DNA from: Photobacterium aquae
Lineage (GTDB): Bacteria > Pseudomonadota > Gammaproteobacteria > Enterobacterales > Vibrionaceae
Reading direction: 5' to 3'
Assembly: GCF_001029445.1 (NCBI RefSeq)
Contig: NZ_LDOT01000012.1
Coordinates: 186,001-250,000, forward strand
Length of the DNA: 64,000 nucleotides
Shown here: piece by piece, positions 11,024 through 21,262 of the stretch
How the letters are laid out: each line of letters opens with the position of its first letter
Position numbering within the stretch: position 1 is the stretch's first letter
The notes under the pieces: model-generated
Told to the model about the DNA's origin: nothing
Databases searched by the model: none
Seen by the model: only the letters and a program-made list of their open reading frames with translations
Position numbers and translations under genes: made by a program

Positions 11024-11902
11024 TCACGCCACCGATGCTTTTGTCAACATCACCAGCTCCTGCTCACTGGCCGCCACCAGAGAAACCTCCAGCCCAGCAT
11101 ATTCTGCCAAGGAAGTAACATGCGTCCCACCACAGGGGATCTCCACCACGCCCCCTTCGCCTAAATCACATTGCCAGTAACGTGAATCTGTCAACGCCTC
11201 CCCCTCTCGGCGGATCACTACCGGCGCACCACTATCGCACCATTGGGCCAGCAGAAAGTTAACCTGCTGCTCTATCTCCGGCAGGGCCTCCAGCATCTCA
11301 GCCGTATTAAAACCACGCTTACGCAATGTCTTGCCCAAACGATAGGTATCCGTACTCAGATCCTCGGTTACACGGCTCTCACTTTGGGCATAGCTATGGA
11401 AATCATAATGACCGAGTTCGTCTTTGCGCGAGGCATCCTTGCGCCAAAATTGTTCATGCAGCACTTTGTTTAGCGCCAATGATGACAGATGACCACCACT
11501 ATGGCCCCGGCTCAACGCCTGCTGGTAAGCGGCATCTACCTGCAAATGTACCGACGTTCCCGGCGTTAACCCTATGCCGGTTCCAATATGGTGAACCACC
11601 ACAAAAACCCAACCTTCGGTACCACGCTTAACGAAAATATCACTGCCGACCAACAACTTGCCGGTAGCAAGCTCTACCGCTCCGACATGGCATCCCAAAA
11701 CCGGATGATCAATTCCACCGACCACCAAGGTTCCCTGATCTGCAGGATGATCAGGCCAAATATGGCTCACAGGATGGAACGGCGTCTGATCTGTCACGAT
11801 ATAGCAACCGGCCCCATTGGCATCAACAGCCAACTGAACGGTGGCATCACTTTGGTAACAGTGCTCAGGGAACAACACTTTGGTTGCGGTTACAGCGGTC
11901 AT
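11024..11902 (-). CDS. AlaX-type alanyl-tRNA editing domain protein
   Basis: A 292-residue free-standing relative of the AlaRS editing domain. Such proteins hydrolyse mischarged tRNA-Ala, usually Ser-tRNA-Ala. The zinc-binding motifs of the family are visible: HSGGH (HxxxH) near residue 145 and CGGTH (CxxxH) near the C-terminus. The open frame reaches 11965, but the ATG at 11902 has AAGGAA six bases upstream and gives a sensible N-terminus. It stands between the yfgJ upstream region and der. The exact substrate is inferred from family knowledge. Confidence 0.85.
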   Translation of the reverse strand: MTAVTATKVLFPEHCYQSDATVQLAVDANGAGCYIVTDQTPFHPVSHIWPDHPADQGTLVVGGIDHPVLGCHVGAVELATGKLLVGSDIFVKRGTEGWVFVVVHHIGTGIGLTPGTSVHLQVDAAYQQALSRGHSGGHLSSLALNKVLHEQFWRKDASRKDELGHYDFHSYAQSESRVTEDLSTDTYRLGKTLRKRGFNTAEMLEALPEIEQQVNFLLAQWCDSGAPVVIRREGEALTDSRYWQCDLGEGGVVEIPCGGTHVTSLAEYAGLEVSLVAASEQELVMLTKASVA

Positions 11903-12011
11903 AACATTCCTTAGTTGTTGGTAGAAAGAGAGAAAATGGCAAAACTTGATCATACACCAGAACAAATCACTGCCAATAGCCGCCCAAATAACAAAATGCA
12001 GGTAATAAAAA

Positions 12012-12031
12012 ACCCGGCATCAAGCCGGGCT
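12012..12031 (-). terminator. Terminator downstream of der
   Basis: The hairpin ACCCGGC / GCCGGGC with a short loop lies about 25 bp beyond the der stop. Leftward it is followed by a T-rich tract. Confidence 0.83.
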
Positions 12032-12056
12032 TTATAGGATATCCGCTCAGGGCAAC

Positions 12057-13553
12057 TTAGTTGTTGCGGTCACGGTTTTTCAGCGCGCTCTCTAGGCGCT
12101 TACGCTGACGCTGCTGAGAGATCGTCAGTTTCTGGCTCTTGCCTTCGAACGGGTTATCGCTGTTCTGGAACATGATACGAATTGGTGTACCCATCATTTC
12201 CAGCGTATTACGGTAGTAGTTCATCAGGTATCGCTTGTACGAACCCGGCAATTCATTCACCTGGTTACCGTGGATAACGATAATCGGCGGGTTGTAACCA
12301 CCGGCGTGGGCATATTTCAGCTTCACGCGGCGTCCGCGGATCATCGGCGGCTGGTGATCGTCCTGTGCCATCTGCATGATACGAGTCAGCAACGAGGTGC
12401 TGATACGCTTAGTCGCAGACTGGTAGGCTTCCTTCACTGATTCATACAGGTGGCCAACACCAGTACCGTGCAGCGCAGAGATAAAGTGAATACGGGCAAA
12501 ATCAACAAAGCCAAGACGACGGTCAAGCTCTGACTTCACGCGCTCTTTCACGTCGTTGTCCAAGCCATCCCATTTGTTCACGGCAATCACTAGCGAACGG
12601 CCAGAGTTCAGTACAAAGCCCAACAGGCTAAGATCCTGATCCGAGATATTTTCGCGCGCATCAATCACCAGAAGAACCACGTTGGCATCTTCGATCGCCT
12701 TTAGGGTCTGGATCACTGAGAACTTTTCAACCGCTTGGTTCATGTTCTTACGGCGACGGATCCCGGCAGTATCAATCAGAACATATTCCTGGCCTTCGCG
12801 TTCCATCGGGATATAGATAGAGTCGCGGGTTGTGCCCGGCATATCGTAGACAACCACACGCTCTTCACCGAGGATACGGTTGGTCAGGGTTGATTTACCC
12901 ACGTTAGGACGGCCAATGATAGCCATCTTGATTGGCTGCTCCTGAAGACGCTTGTACGCTGCTTCAGCATCTGCTTCAGACAGATTAGCCTTCTCGATAT
13001 CTTCAACCGACGTCAGATCTTCGATCTGCATTTCTTCGTCGCCGCTGGTTTTTTTCAAGTTTTCGGCAAACGGGGCCAGTGCTCGCTCCATCAGCGCGGT
13101 CACACCACGGTTCTGGGTTGCGGCAATCTGATACATACCGTCCATGCCTAGCTTCCAGAATTCGGCACAAGCACAGTCGGCATCAATGCCATCAATCTTG
13201 TTCACTACCAGGAAGGTTGGCTTGTCACGGCTGCGCAGGTGCTTGGCAATCGCTTCGTCGGCAGACGTCAGGCCGGCACGGCCATCTACCAAAAACAGTA
13301 CAACATCGGCTTCTTCGATAGCCGCCAGTGACTGCTCGGCCATTTTGGTTTCGACGCCTTCTTCGGTGCCATCGATACCGCCGGTATCAATCACAATGAA
13401 TTCGTGCTCGTCAAGCTCAGCCTTGCCGTATTTACGATCCCTTGTTAAGCCAGGAAAGTCCGCAACCAGTGCATCCCTCGTACGGGTAAGACGGTTGAAT
13501 AACGTCGACTTACCCACGTTTGGGCGCCCGACAAGGGCAACAACAGGAATCAT
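12057..13553 (-). CDS. der: Ribosome-assembly GTPase Der (EngA)
   Basis: Der is an essential GTPase needed for maturation of the 50S ribosomal subunit. It is unusual in having two consecutive G domains. Both P-loops are visible as GRPNVGKST (about residues 8-16 and 213-221), with DTGG and DTAG switch II motifs and two NKxD motifs (NKID, NKWD). A C-terminal KH-like domain follows, ending in a basic tail rich in Gln and Arg. The 498-residue length is normal. It is the last gene of the leftward yfgM-bamB-der series, though a hairpin separates it from bamB. Confidence 0.97.
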   Translation of the reverse strand: MIPVVALVGRPNVGKSTLFNRLTRTRDALVADFPGLTRDRKYGKAELDEHEFIVIDTGGIDGTEEGVETKMAEQSLAAIEEADVVLFLVDGRAGLTSADEAIAKHLRSRDKPTFLVVNKIDGIDADCACAEFWKLGMDGMYQIAATQNRGVTALMERALAPFAENLKKTSGDEEMQIEDLTSVEDIEKANLSEADAEAAYKRLQEQPIKMAIIGRPNVGKSTLTNRILGEERVVVYDMPGTTRDSIYIPMEREGQEYVLIDTAGIRRRKNMNQAVEKFSVIQTLKAIEDANVVLLVIDARENISDQDLSLLGFVLNSGRSLVIAVNKWDGLDNDVKERVKSELDRRLGFVDFARIHFISALHGTGVGHLYESVKEAYQSATKRISTSLLTRIMQMAQDDHQPPMIRGRRVKLKYAHAGGYNPPIIVIHGNQVNELPGSYKRYLMNYYRNTLEMMGTPIRIMFQNSDNPFEGKSQKLTISQQRQRKRLESALKNRDRNN

Positions 13554-13668
13554 AAGTACCTCTTTCTATTCATAGTCTTACTGACATATTTGCCATTCAT
13601 TCTTGCCTCCAGCCGGTATACACCGCACCTTCAACCGACAATAATATAGCGAATGGACATAACAATAA

Positions 13669-13698
13669 CGGCTCCTGACTGTATCACAGCAGGAGCCG
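13669..13698 (-). terminator. Hairpin between bamB and der
   Basis: A perfect 9-bp stem (CGGCTCCTG / CAGGAGCCG) with a twelve-base loop, followed leftward by TTATTGTTATG. It lies about 35 bp after the bamB stop. It may be a terminator or partial terminator, giving der some independent expression. Confidence 0.6.
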
Positions 13699-13731
13699 AG
13701 AAATTTTAATGGCGCATATTATAGCGACAAT

Positions 13732-14889
13732 TTACGGCATTTGCATTTTGTTAATGCTGCCATCGCGGGTAACCACCAAATAGCCATCGTCAAGCTTCAT
13801 TGGGGGCACTGCGATACCATCACCGCCGACATCCTGCTGGGCAACCAGATCACCGGTATATGGATCAAACCAGTGTACGTAACCTTCAGTATCGCCAACA
13901 ACCAGATAACCATCAATTACCGCAGGCGCGCTTAGTAGACGGTGTTCCAGCTGGGAGTTTACCCACAACTCAGTACCACTACGGTTATCCACCGCTACCA
14001 CATGGTCTTTGTCGTTAACCAAGAACAGCAAATTGCCTGCTACTGCAAAATCGGTGGCCGAGGAGTAGCTGCGCTTCCACGCCGCTTGCCCCGAGCGCAG
14101 GTCAATCGACACCAAGTTGCCGTTGTAACCCACTGCGTAAAGGCGCTCACCATCAATTACCGGCGATGCATCAACATCAATCAGGCGATCGATTTCCGTC
14201 GCACCTTTCGGTGCGCCCAGTGGTTGTTGCCACAGCAGCTGGCCATTGGCCATCAAGGCACCAGCCAGACGGCCGTTAGCCTGCCCCCAGAACACACCAC
14301 CAGAGATAGCGACCGGCGAGCTGTCACCACGCAGGGTCAAGTTTGGCAATTCGCTACCAAGCTGCCATTTGCTCTCGCCGGTATCTGCATCCAGTGCCTG
14401 CAAGATCCCACGGCTGGTGTTGACGATAACCAGACCTTCATCGACCAGCGGTTTGGCCAGCACTTCGCCTTCAACCGGCTTGCGCCATACCACAGCACCC
14501 GTCTCTTCATCGAGAGCGATCACTTCCGCGTTTTCCGAACCAATGAACACCTTGCCGTATGACAAGGTAATCCCGCCGGACAAACGGGCCGTAATATCCT
14601 CTTCCAGATCCTGCTCCCAGATCAGCTTACCCGTTGCCGGATCCAGCGCCTTGACCAAGCCAGCACGGTCTGCAACATACAGCTTTCCGTACCCCAAGGC
14701 CGGAGACAGCTTGGAAAAGTAATTCCCCACACCGTCACCGATGGAAGAGCTCCATACCTTGACCGGGCTAAACTGGTTTTCAACAGCCGGCAGCGGTGCC
14801 ATCTGAATCGTATCTTCCTCACTGGCACAGCCGACCAATAGGCCAGCTGCCAAAGCCATGGAGATTGCTTGCTTTAACACCTTCTGCAT
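13732..14889 (-). CDS. bamB: Outer-membrane assembly lipoprotein BamB
   Basis: BamB is a lipoprotein of the BAM complex, which inserts beta-barrel proteins into the outer membrane; it binds BamA from the periplasmic side. The 385-residue protein has a signal peptide with lipobox LLVGC, giving a lipidated Cys21. The rest is an eight-bladed PQQ-like beta-propeller, seen as repeated units such as LDEETGAVVWRKPV, LDADTGESKWQL and FDPYTGDLVAQQ. It follows yfgM with 9 bp between, so the two are co-transcribed, as in E. coli. Confidence 0.96.
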   Translation of the reverse strand: MQKVLKQAISMALAAGLLVGCASEEDTIQMAPLPAVENQFSPVKVWSSSIGDGVGNYFSKLSPALGYGKLYVADRAGLVKALDPATGKLIWEQDLEEDITARLSGGITLSYGKVFIGSENAEVIALDEETGAVVWRKPVEGEVLAKPLVDEGLVIVNTSRGILQALDADTGESKWQLGSELPNLTLRGDSSPVAISGGVFWGQANGRLAGALMANGQLLWQQPLGAPKGATEIDRLIDVDASPVIDGERLYAVGYNGNLVSIDLRSGQAAWKRSYSSATDFAVAGNLLFLVNDKDHVVAVDNRSGTELWVNSQLEHRLLSAPAVIDGYLVVGDTEGYVHWFDPYTGDLVAQQDVGGDGIAVPPMKLDDGYLVVTRDGSINKMQMP

Positions 14890-14898
14890 ATCCCTACC

Positions 14899-15510
14899 TT
14901 ACTGAGCCAAATCATCCAACTTGATTTGCAGTGCTGGCGAACCGCCTAGCTGCTGGGCTTGGACATAGGCTTCACGGGCAGCAATCGCATCACCTTTCTG
15001 AAGCAAGATGTCACCTTTAAGCTCTGCCACCTTACCTTTCCAGCTTTCTGCCGTCACCTTGTCAAGCTCAGCCAGTGCCTTGTCGTAATCCTGCTGGGCC
15101 GCAAAAATACGGGCCAGACGGGTCTGGGCAATAGGCAGAATCGCCGCATCCTGAGTATTGGCAATCGCCCAGCTCAGCTGTTCGGCGGCGGCGTCCAACT
15201 CACCTTTCTCCACCTGAACTTTAGCCAGTTGAAGCGCAGCCAGCACCGAGTATTGGCTGCTCTGGTGAGAGGAAATATATGCTTTCATGTCAGCTACAGC
15301 ATTGTCGCTGCCACTTTCAAGTGCACTGACCACTTGTGTATATGCATCTGATGCCTGCTCCTTGGCTGACTGGACTTCGGCTTGGTAATAACGCCAGCCA
15401 GTCAGACCACCCAGACCAATCACAGCGCCAAGAACAACGGCTTTACCGTTTTCTTTCCACCAAGCCTTAATCTGTTCAACTTGTTGTTCTTCTGTGATAT
15501 TGCCGTCCAC
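14899..15510 (-). CDS. yfgM: YfgM family SecYEG-associated TPR protein
   Basis: YfgM is an inner-membrane protein that associates with the SecYEG translocon and the chaperone PpiD, helping newly exported proteins. The 203-residue sequence has a short cytosolic N-terminus, one membrane segment at about residues 22-40 (AVVLGAVIGLGGLTGW) and a periplasmic tetratricopeptide-like region. It lies between hisS and bamB, 13 bp after hisS, the same order as in E. coli. Assignment rests on topology, length and context. Confidence 0.9.
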   Translation of the reverse strand: MDGNITEEQQVEQIKAWWKENGKAVVLGAVIGLGGLTGWRYYQAEVQSAKEQASDAYTQVVSALESGSDNAVADMKAYISSHQSSQYSVLAALQLAKVQVEKGELDAAAEQLSWAIANTQDAAILPIAQTRLARIFAAQQDYDKALAELDKVTAESWKGKVAELKGDILLQKGDAIAAREAYVQAQQLGGSPALQIKLDDLAQ

Positions 15511-15523
15511 TTCCTGTCCTCTC

Positions 15524-16792
15524 TTAAATCAATTCGGCCAGCTTAGCTGCCACGTCGTCCTGCGACATAGTGGTTTGCTCACCGCCGCGAAGATCTTTAA
15601 CTACCACGGTATTCTCGGCGATTTCATTTTCGCCCAGCACCAATGCAACTGCCGCACCGACATTATCGGCACGCTTGAACTGTTTCTTGAAGTTACCGCC
15701 ACCGAAGTGACTCATCACACGTAGACCCGGAACCTCTTCGCGTAGCTTTTCAGCCAGCTTCATGCCCGCCATCATGGTGCCTTCACCCGCCGTTACCATG
15801 TAGACATCCACCGCACGGCGAACATCGTTCAGCTCAAGGGTTTCCATCATTAGTACCAAGCGCTCTAGGCCCATCGCGAAACCAACTGCAGGCGTTGCCT
15901 TGCCGCCAAGCTGCTCAACCAGACCATCGTAGCGGCCACCGCCACAAACAGTACCCTGAGAGCCAAGGCTTTCCGTGATCCACTCGAACACGGTACGGTT
16001 GTAGTAATCCAAACCGCGTACCAGACGCTCGTTTACCTGATATTCGATACCAGCGGCATCCAATAGTTCACACAAACCGTCAAAATGTTGTTTTGACTCT
16101 TCGTCTAGGTACTCAGACAGCTTAGGCGCGTCAACCAGTACTTCCTGAATAGCCGCATTCTTAGTATCCAGCACGCGCAGCGGGTTGGTGTGCATGCGAC
16201 GCTTGCAGTCTTCGTCCAGAATATCGATATGCTGCTCAAGGAATGCAACCAATGCCTGACGGTAATCAGCACGCGCTTCTAGCGAACCAATTGAGTTCAG
16301 TTCTAGGCGAACATGCTGGTGAATACCCAACTCACGCCACATGCGAGCCGTCATCATGATCAACTCAGCATCAACGTCAGGGCCGTTCAGGCCGAATACC
16401 TCAACACCGAACTGGTGGAACTGGCGGTAGCGACCTTTCTGAGGGCGCTCGTGGCGGAACATTGGGCCGGTGTACCACAGACGTTGTTCCTGATTGTACA
16501 GAAGGCCGTTCTGAATACCGGCGCGCACACAGCCCGCAGTACCTTCAGGGCGCAGGGTCAGGCTGTCACCATTACGGTCGTCGAAGGTGTACATTTCCTT
16601 TTCAACAACATCCGTCACTTCACCGATCGCTCGACTAAACAGATGCGTCGATTCAACGATTGGCATACGTACTTCACTGTAACCGTATGCGCTCACAACG
16701 TGTTTGATGGTCGATTCCACTTTCTGCCAAAGTGGGGATTGTGTTGGAAGGCAATCGTTCATGCCTCGAATTGCTTGAATTTGTTTCGCCAC
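15524..16792 (-). CDS. hisS: Histidyl-tRNA synthetase
   Basis: HisS charges tRNA-His with histidine. The 422-residue class II synthetase shows motif 1 in the N-terminal [14 protein letters not shown] segment, motif 2 as [25 protein letters not shown], the histidine-specific [14 protein letters not shown] and motif 3 near GFAMGLERL. The C-terminal anticodon-binding domain follows. The start codon is GTG at 16792, giving the usual [13 protein letters not shown] start. It follows ispG, with a very stable hairpin in the gap, and leads into yfgM and bamB. Confidence 0.97.
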   Translation of the reverse strand: MAKQIQAIRGMNDCLPTQSPLWQKVESTIKHVVSAYGYSEVRMPIVESTHLFSRAIGEVTDVVEKEMYTFDDRNGDSLTLRPEGTAGCVRAGIQNGLLYNQEQRLWYTGPMFRHERPQKGRYRQFHQFGVEVFGLNGPDVDAELIMMTARMWRELGIHQHVRLELNSIGSLEARADYRQALVAFLEQHIDILDEDCKRRMHTNPLRVLDTKNAAIQEVLVDAPKLSEYLDEESKQHFDGLCELLDAAGIEYQVNERLVRGLDYYNRTVFEWITESLGSQGTVCGGGRYDGLVEQLGGKATPAVGFAMGLERLVLMMETLELNDVRRAVDVYMVTAGEGTMMAGMKLAEKLREEVPGLRVMSHFGGGNFKKQFKRADNVGAAVALVLGENEIAENTVVVKDLRGGEQTTMSQDDVAAKLAELI

Positions 16793-16851
16793 GTTTATTC
16801 TCGTTAACCGATGGGGAATGGAGTTGAATATATAGGTTATAACGCAAACTG

Positions 16852-16883
16852 TGAACCGCTGTCGTCAAAGACAACAGCGGTTC
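16852..16883 (-). terminator. Stable hairpin between ispG and hisS
   Basis: An almost perfect 14-bp stem (outer arms GAACCGCTGT / ACAGCGGTTC, extended by GTC/GAC across one wobble pair) with a three-base loop. Reading leftward the T-tract after it is weak (TTCACAGTTTGCG), so it may be a processing or mRNA-stability element rather than a full terminator. A Rho-independent stop for ispG with a separate hisS promoter is the alternative. Confidence 0.55.
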
Positions 16884-16895
16884 AACGGAATTTCG

Positions 16896-18011
16896 TTATT
16901 TTTCTGCTACATCAATACGATTTTTACTATCGAGCATTGATGCCTTTGCGCGGATCTTAGCTTCTAGCTGGTCAATGACATTCTCGTTGTCAAAGCGTTC
17001 TTTCTGACGCACGCCGTCTTCGTAGAATGCGCTCTTGCGGTTGCCGCCGGCAATACCGAGATGCGAGGCCTCTGCTTCGCCCGGGCCGTTCACCACACAA
17101 CCGATCACGGAAACATCCATCGGGATCGTAATATCCTCAAGGCGCTGCTCGAGCTCGTTGACCGTGCCGATCACATCAAATTCCTGACGCGAACAGGTCG
17201 GGCAGGCAATAAAGTTAATCCCGCGAGAGCGGATACGCAAAGACTTCAGGATATCAAAGCCCACTTTGATCTCCTCGACCGGATCAGCGGCCAGAGAAAT
17301 ACGCAGCGTATCACCGATACCTTCAGAGAGCAGCATGCCCAGACCAACAGCCGATTTCACCGCACCTGCTCGGGCACCGCCAGCTTCGGTAATACCAAGG
17401 TGAAGCGGCTGAACAATCTGGCGGGCTAACTGACGGTATGACTCCACCGCCAAGAATACATCTGATGCTTTTACGCTGACTTTGAACTGGTCGAAGTTCA
17501 GGCGGTCAAGAATATCAACATGGCGCATCGCCGACTCAACTAGGGCTTCAGGGGTTGGCTCGCCATATTTCTGCTGGATATCTTTTTCCAGCGAACCGCC
17601 GTTGACGCCGATACGGATCGGGATATTTTTGTCACGGGCACAATCTACCACCGCGCGGATACGATCCTCACGGCCGATATTGCCAGGGTTGATCCGCAGA
17701 CAGTCGACGCCATATTCTGCGACCTTGAGGGCGATGCGGTAATCAAAATGAATGTCTGCCACCAGCGGTACATTGACCTGCTGCTTGATTAGGCGGAAAG
17801 CCTCAGCGGCATCCATCGTCGGCACCGAAACACGGACAATATCCGCACCGACTTTTTCCAGTGCCTTAATCTGGGCCACCGTTGCATCCACATCCGTGGT
17901 ACGGGTATTGGTCATCGACTGCACCGCAATAGGTGCACCATCGCCGACAGGTACGTTACCCACATAAATACGTGTGGACTGGCGACGTTTAATTGGAGAC
18001 TCGTTATGCAT
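16896..18011 (-). CDS. ispG: 4-hydroxy-3-methylbut-2-enyl diphosphate synthase
   Basis: IspG (GcpE) converts methylerythritol cyclodiphosphate to HMBPP in the MEP isoprenoid pathway; it carries a [4Fe-4S] cluster. The N-terminal TIM-barrel includes [18 protein letters not shown], and the C-terminal cluster domain has [10 protein letters not shown] and [10 protein letters not shown], supplying the cysteine ligands. An in-frame GTG lies three codons upstream at 18020; I choose the ATG at 18011 because it gives the conserved [10 protein letters not shown] start and a better-placed ribosome site. It follows rodZ with a 15-bp gap. The Fe-S cluster depends on assembly systems such as the Isc operon in this window. 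Confidence 0.96.
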   Translation of the reverse strand: MHNESPIKRRQSTRIYVGNVPVGDGAPIAVQSMTNTRTTDVDATVAQIKALEKVGADIVRVSVPTMDAAEAFRLIKQQVNVPLVADIHFDYRIALKVAEYGVDCLRINPGNIGREDRIRAVVDCARDKNIPIRIGVNGGSLEKDIQQKYGEPTPEALVESAMRHVDILDRLNFDQFKVSVKASDVFLAVESYRQLARQIVQPLHLGITEAGGARAGAVKSAVGLGMLLSEGIGDTLRISLAADPVEEIKVGFDILKSLRIRSRGINFIACPTCSRQEFDVIGTVNELEQRLEDITIPMDVSVIGCVVNGPGEAEASHLGIAGGNRKSAFYEDGVRQKERFDNENVIDQLEAKIRAKASMLDSKNRIDVAEK

Positions 18012-18026
18012 TACATTCACTCTGTA

Positions 18027-19007
18027 TTACTGCGGCAGCTTCAGGCGTGCCACTTTACCGGCAGGATACCGGCTCAAATCAACTGGCTCGCCTTTATAGC
18101 TCATGCTCACTACGCCAGGGGCGCCAAGCACAATTTTAAACGGCGCGTCCCCGTCGAGCTTTAGTACCTCACCGGCTTTTTTGATCCCTGAATCAAGGCG
18201 ACGCCCCTTGGCATCGCGAATATCAATCCAGCAATCACCACTGAAAGTCAGTTCTAGCCCGGTAGCAACAACAACTGGGGCTTCCGGTACAACCTCGGTC
18301 ACCTGCTCGGCAGCCAAACTATCCGCACTGTCGACTATCGCTGGCTCGGCGGGCTCCGGATCGGTAAAGCTGTCTGCAAACTCAGCTTTCGGCTCGCTAT
18401 TCAGATCACCCGCCGGCATAACCTTCGCCTCGAGCGGGCTGTCAACCGTGGTCACGACGCTGGCTTCTTCGACGGGATTAGCATCAGGCGATACTGTCAC
18501 CACCGCAGCTTGATTGGTACCAGAGTTGGCAAGGGACTCGTCAAGCGGCTGCTGAGTCGTCAGTGTCGCTGGCAACTCGGCCTCCGGCGACATATGCAGA
18601 CTCTGCCACCACCATACCCCGGTCAGACCGATAAACAGTGCTGCCAGCACCCAAGTCAAACGCATAATGCGGTTATCATGGGCCTCGCGCTTGGTGCGAC
18701 GAGAAAAGCTTTGCATTTCCTGCTCTTGCGGCTGAGCCTGACCAAGCTGATCAAGGCGAGCTAGGATCTCAGCCTCATCAATCCCGACGAATCTGGCATA
18801 GGAGCGGACGTAACCGCGTGTAAAGGTGGCAAGCTGAGCCTGCTCGAAATTATTTTGTTCGATATCATTGACGACTGACAGGCGTAGCCTGAGCCGGCTG
18901 GCAACATCTTTCTGCGAATAGCCCTGTGCTTCACGAGCCTGACGCAGCATGTCTCCAGGAAGCATAATATCTTCTGTTGTGCGTTCTTCGTTCTGTTCAG
19001 TATTCAT
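18027..19007 (-). CDS. rodZ: Cytoskeleton protein RodZ
   Basis: RodZ links the MreB actin-like filaments to the cell-wall elongation machinery and keeps rods in shape. The 326-residue protein has an N-terminal Xre-like helix-turn-helix (about residues 17-82) that binds MreB, a basic juxtamembrane stretch, one membrane helix at about 117-134, an acidic Pro/Glu/Ala/Ser-rich periplasmic linker, and a C-terminal beta-rich domain (LTFSGDCWIDIRDAKGRRL). The order pilW-rodZ-ispG is usual. Its start overlaps the end of pilW by 11 bp, so the two are translationally coupled. Confidence 0.95.
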   Translation of the reverse strand: MNTEQNEERTTEDIMLPGDMLRQAREAQGYSQKDVASRLRLRLSVVNDIEQNNFEQAQLATFTRGYVRSYARFVGIDEAEILARLDQLGQAQPQEQEMQSFSRRTKREAHDNRIMRLTWVLAALFIGLTGVWWWQSLHMSPEAELPATLTTQQPLDESLANSGTNQAAVVTVSPDANPVEEASVVTTVDSPLEAKVMPAGDLNSEPKAEFADSFTDPEPAEPAIVDSADSLAAEQVTEVVPEAPVVVATGLELTFSGDCWIDIRDAKGRRLDSGIKKAGEVLKLDGDAPFKIVLGAPGVVSMSYKGEPVDLSRYPAGKVARLKLPQ

Positions 19008-19755
19008 TAGCTAGATATTTTTGATATTGCAGTGAGTCAGGGTACTCCTGCTCGAGAATGCCTGCATATTTAGATACCAAGCTTTCTCGGTCAGCTTTAT
19101 GTTCCAGCTGCACCAACAGCCACAAACTGTCGGCCTTGTACCCATATCTCTTATTAAATTTAAACAGCCTCACCCTTGCCTCGTTAAGGTTACCCTCTTC
19201 AATGTCAAGCAATGACAGCTCCAACATTGATTTCGCTCGGTAAGGATCGTAAGACAGCGCCTTGGTAAAATATTCTCTCGCCTCAGGATTATTTCCGGCC
19301 TTGAGGCTACATAGTCCAGCATTTTCGTAGCTGGCTGATGTCAGGTAATAGTAAGGTTGCTTTATCGCGCCTTCAAAAGCACTAATAGCTTCGTCATAAC
19401 GCCCCTGAGAACAGAGGAATACCCCAAAGTTATTCTTCACATCGCCATTTTTCGGCGAATCGCGCAACGCTTGGCGGTACATGGCCTCAGCCTGCTCGGG
19501 TTCATCAACCCGTTGATAATAATAGGCCATAGCATTCTGAGCGCGGTAATATTTTGGCGCATATTCCAAGGCAAGCTCCAAATTGTCACGAGCGCGCTGC
19601 CATTGGCCATTTTTCATATAGGTCAGCCCAAGCGTAATCCTTGCTTCAGCTGCTTGAATTTCATCCACTTCCCTTTGCTCTGTGCCGCTTTCATCCACTG
19701 TTACACAGCCGATTAATAAACTACACAATAATGGGTACACCGTCCACCGTACCAT
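18997..19755 (-). CDS. pilW: Type IV pilus biogenesis lipoprotein PilW (PilF)
   Basis: PilW is an outer-membrane lipoprotein needed for assembly of the PilQ secretin pore of type IV pili. The 252-residue protein begins at the ATG at 19755, preceded by GGGGAT, and has a signal peptide with lipobox LLIGC (lipidated Cys17). Six or so tetratricopeptide repeats follow, for example AEARITLGLTYMKNGQWQRA and AQNAMAYYYQRVDEPEQA. An open frame reaching 19812 adds a non-signal-like extension and is rejected. It sits between rlmN and rodZ, as in other Vibrionaceae, and overlaps rodZ. Confidence 0.93.
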   Translation of the reverse strand: MVRWTVYPLLCSLLIGCVTVDESGTEQREVDEIQAAEARITLGLTYMKNGQWQRARDNLELALEYAPKYYRAQNAMAYYYQRVDEPEQAEAMYRQALRDSPKNGDVKNNFGVFLCSQGRYDEAISAFEGAIKQPYYYLTSASYENAGLCSLKAGNNPEAREYFTKALSYDPYRAKSMLELSLLDIEEGNLNEARVRLFKFNKRYGYKADSLWLLVQLEHKADRESLVSKYAGILEQEYPDSLQYQKYLANEY

Positions 19756-19855
19756 GCTATCCCCGCATTCCAATCCATCGTCTAAGTATCCTGCCCACCG
19801 TGAGCAAGACATCGCTGGTACCCGATTACATCACAGATACCAGCTACATTTTCTA

Positions 19856-20977
19856 TTAGACTGATTTTACCGGGATTTGTTCACCGTTTTGAAGCTTTGC
19901 TTGGGTACGTTTCGTGCGGTCAATCACATCACCAACCAATTGTCCGCAAGCTGCATCGATATCATCGCCGCGGGTCTTGCGCACTGTCACCGTAAAGTCG
20001 TACTCCATCAGCGTCTTCATGAAACGGTCGATGCGAGAATTGCTCGGCTTGTTGTACGGAGAACCCGGGTACGGGTTGAACGGGATCAAGTTCACCTTGG
20101 CTGGGGTATCTTTAAGCACCTCTGCAAGCTGGCGAGCATGCTCCATGTCATCGTTGACATGGTCAAGCAATACGTATTCCACTGTTACACGGCCGCGGTT
20201 GGCGTTCGACGACGCGATATAGCGACGTACTGATGCCAAGAACTCTTCGATGTTCCAACGGTTGTTGATCGGCATAATTTCAGAGCGCAGCTCATCGGTC
20301 GGTGCATGCAGCGAGATCGCCAGTGCCACGTCGATATTGCCCGTCATCTGATCAAGACCAGAAACAACCCCTGACGTCGACACGGTCACACGACGCTTGG
20401 ATAGGCCAAAGCCCAAATCATCAAGCATGATCTCCAACGCCGGGATCAAGTTCTTCATGTTCAGCAGCGGTTCACCCATACCCATCATCACCACGTTAGT
20501 GATCGGGCGACGACCAGTCTCTTTCTCGACACCGATCTCTTTGGCTGCACGCCACACCTGGCCAATGATCTCGGATACACGAAGGTTGCGGTTGAAACCC
20601 TGCTGCGCGGTAGAGCAGAACTTACACTCCAGCGCACAACCAACCTGAGAGGATACGCACAGCGTCGCACGATCTTCATCTGGGATATAAACCGTTTCAA
20701 CATCCTGATCACCAACGCGCATTGCCCATTTGATGGTACCGTCTGAAGAGTGCTGGGCCTCTGAGACATACGGGGCGCGGATTTCGGCAACCAGTTTCAG
20801 CTTTTCACGCAGCTTCTTGTTGATGTTGGTCATCTGATCGAAGTCATCGCAACCGAAATGATAAATCCACTTCATGACCTGATCGGCTCGGAACGCTTTC
20901 TCGCCCAGTTCATCAGCGAAATACTGGCGCAGCCCCTTGCGATCGAAATCCAGTAGATTAGTTTTAACAGTGGTCAT
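19856..20977 (-). CDS. rlmN: Dual-specificity 23S rRNA/tRNA methyltransferase RlmN
   Basis: RlmN is a radical-SAM enzyme that methylates C2 of adenosine 2503 in 23S rRNA and of adenosine 37 in some tRNAs. The 373-residue sequence has the radical-SAM cluster motif CALECKFC (Cys114, 118, 121), the GMGEPL SAM-binding segment and a conserved C-terminal Cys in AACGQL, which carries the methyl intermediate. Start at 20977 has GAGG nine bases upstream. It heads the rlmN-pilW-rodZ-ispG series. Its cluster is supplied by Isc-type assembly. Confidence 0.97.
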   Translation of the reverse strand: MTTVKTNLLDFDRKGLRQYFADELGEKAFRADQVMKWIYHFGCDDFDQMTNINKKLREKLKLVAEIRAPYVSEAQHSSDGTIKWAMRVGDQDVETVYIPDEDRATLCVSSQVGCALECKFCSTAQQGFNRNLRVSEIIGQVWRAAKEIGVEKETGRRPITNVVMMGMGEPLLNMKNLIPALEIMLDDLGFGLSKRRVTVSTSGVVSGLDQMTGNIDVALAISLHAPTDELRSEIMPINNRWNIEEFLASVRRYIASSNANRGRVTVEYVLLDHVNDDMEHARQLAEVLKDTPAKVNLIPFNPYPGSPYNKPSNSRIDRFMKTLMEYDFTVTVRKTRGDDIDAACGQLVGDVIDRTKRTQAKLQNGEQIPVKSV

Positions 20978-21217
20978 CGGTTGTTGCCTCTTTCTATGCG
21001 TGACGTTGTCTGTACCTTAGGTATTGGGCCATCTCCGGCACCGAATACGACAGGACCTTTGTATATCTGAGATATCACCAAACCGGCTTTCGCCCTATTT
21101 TATGTTCAGTTTGGTTTAAGGCGCGAAATTGTACAGGCTTTGCCTGCGAGTTTCCACCAGTTACCAACACCTCCGCCCCAGAGCCACTCTGCTTCCGCTG
21201 GCCGTCACCCAATAAAA

Positions 21218-21239
21218 AAGGGAGCCATCGCTCCCCCTT
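21218..21239 (-). terminator. Terminator downstream of ndk
   Basis: The stem AGGGAGC / GCTCCCCCT (one bulged C) with loop CATC lies about 25 bp after the ndk stop. Leftward it runs into TTTTTTATTGG, a good U-tract. Confidence 0.83.
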
Positions 21240-21262
21240 AGTAACAAGATTGTATTTATGCG

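Noticed and set aside
13942..14562. 206-codon open frame on the plus strand opposite bamB
   Set aside because: Lies fully antisense to a clear BamB gene and has no domain or ribosome site; it is a by-product of codon bias.
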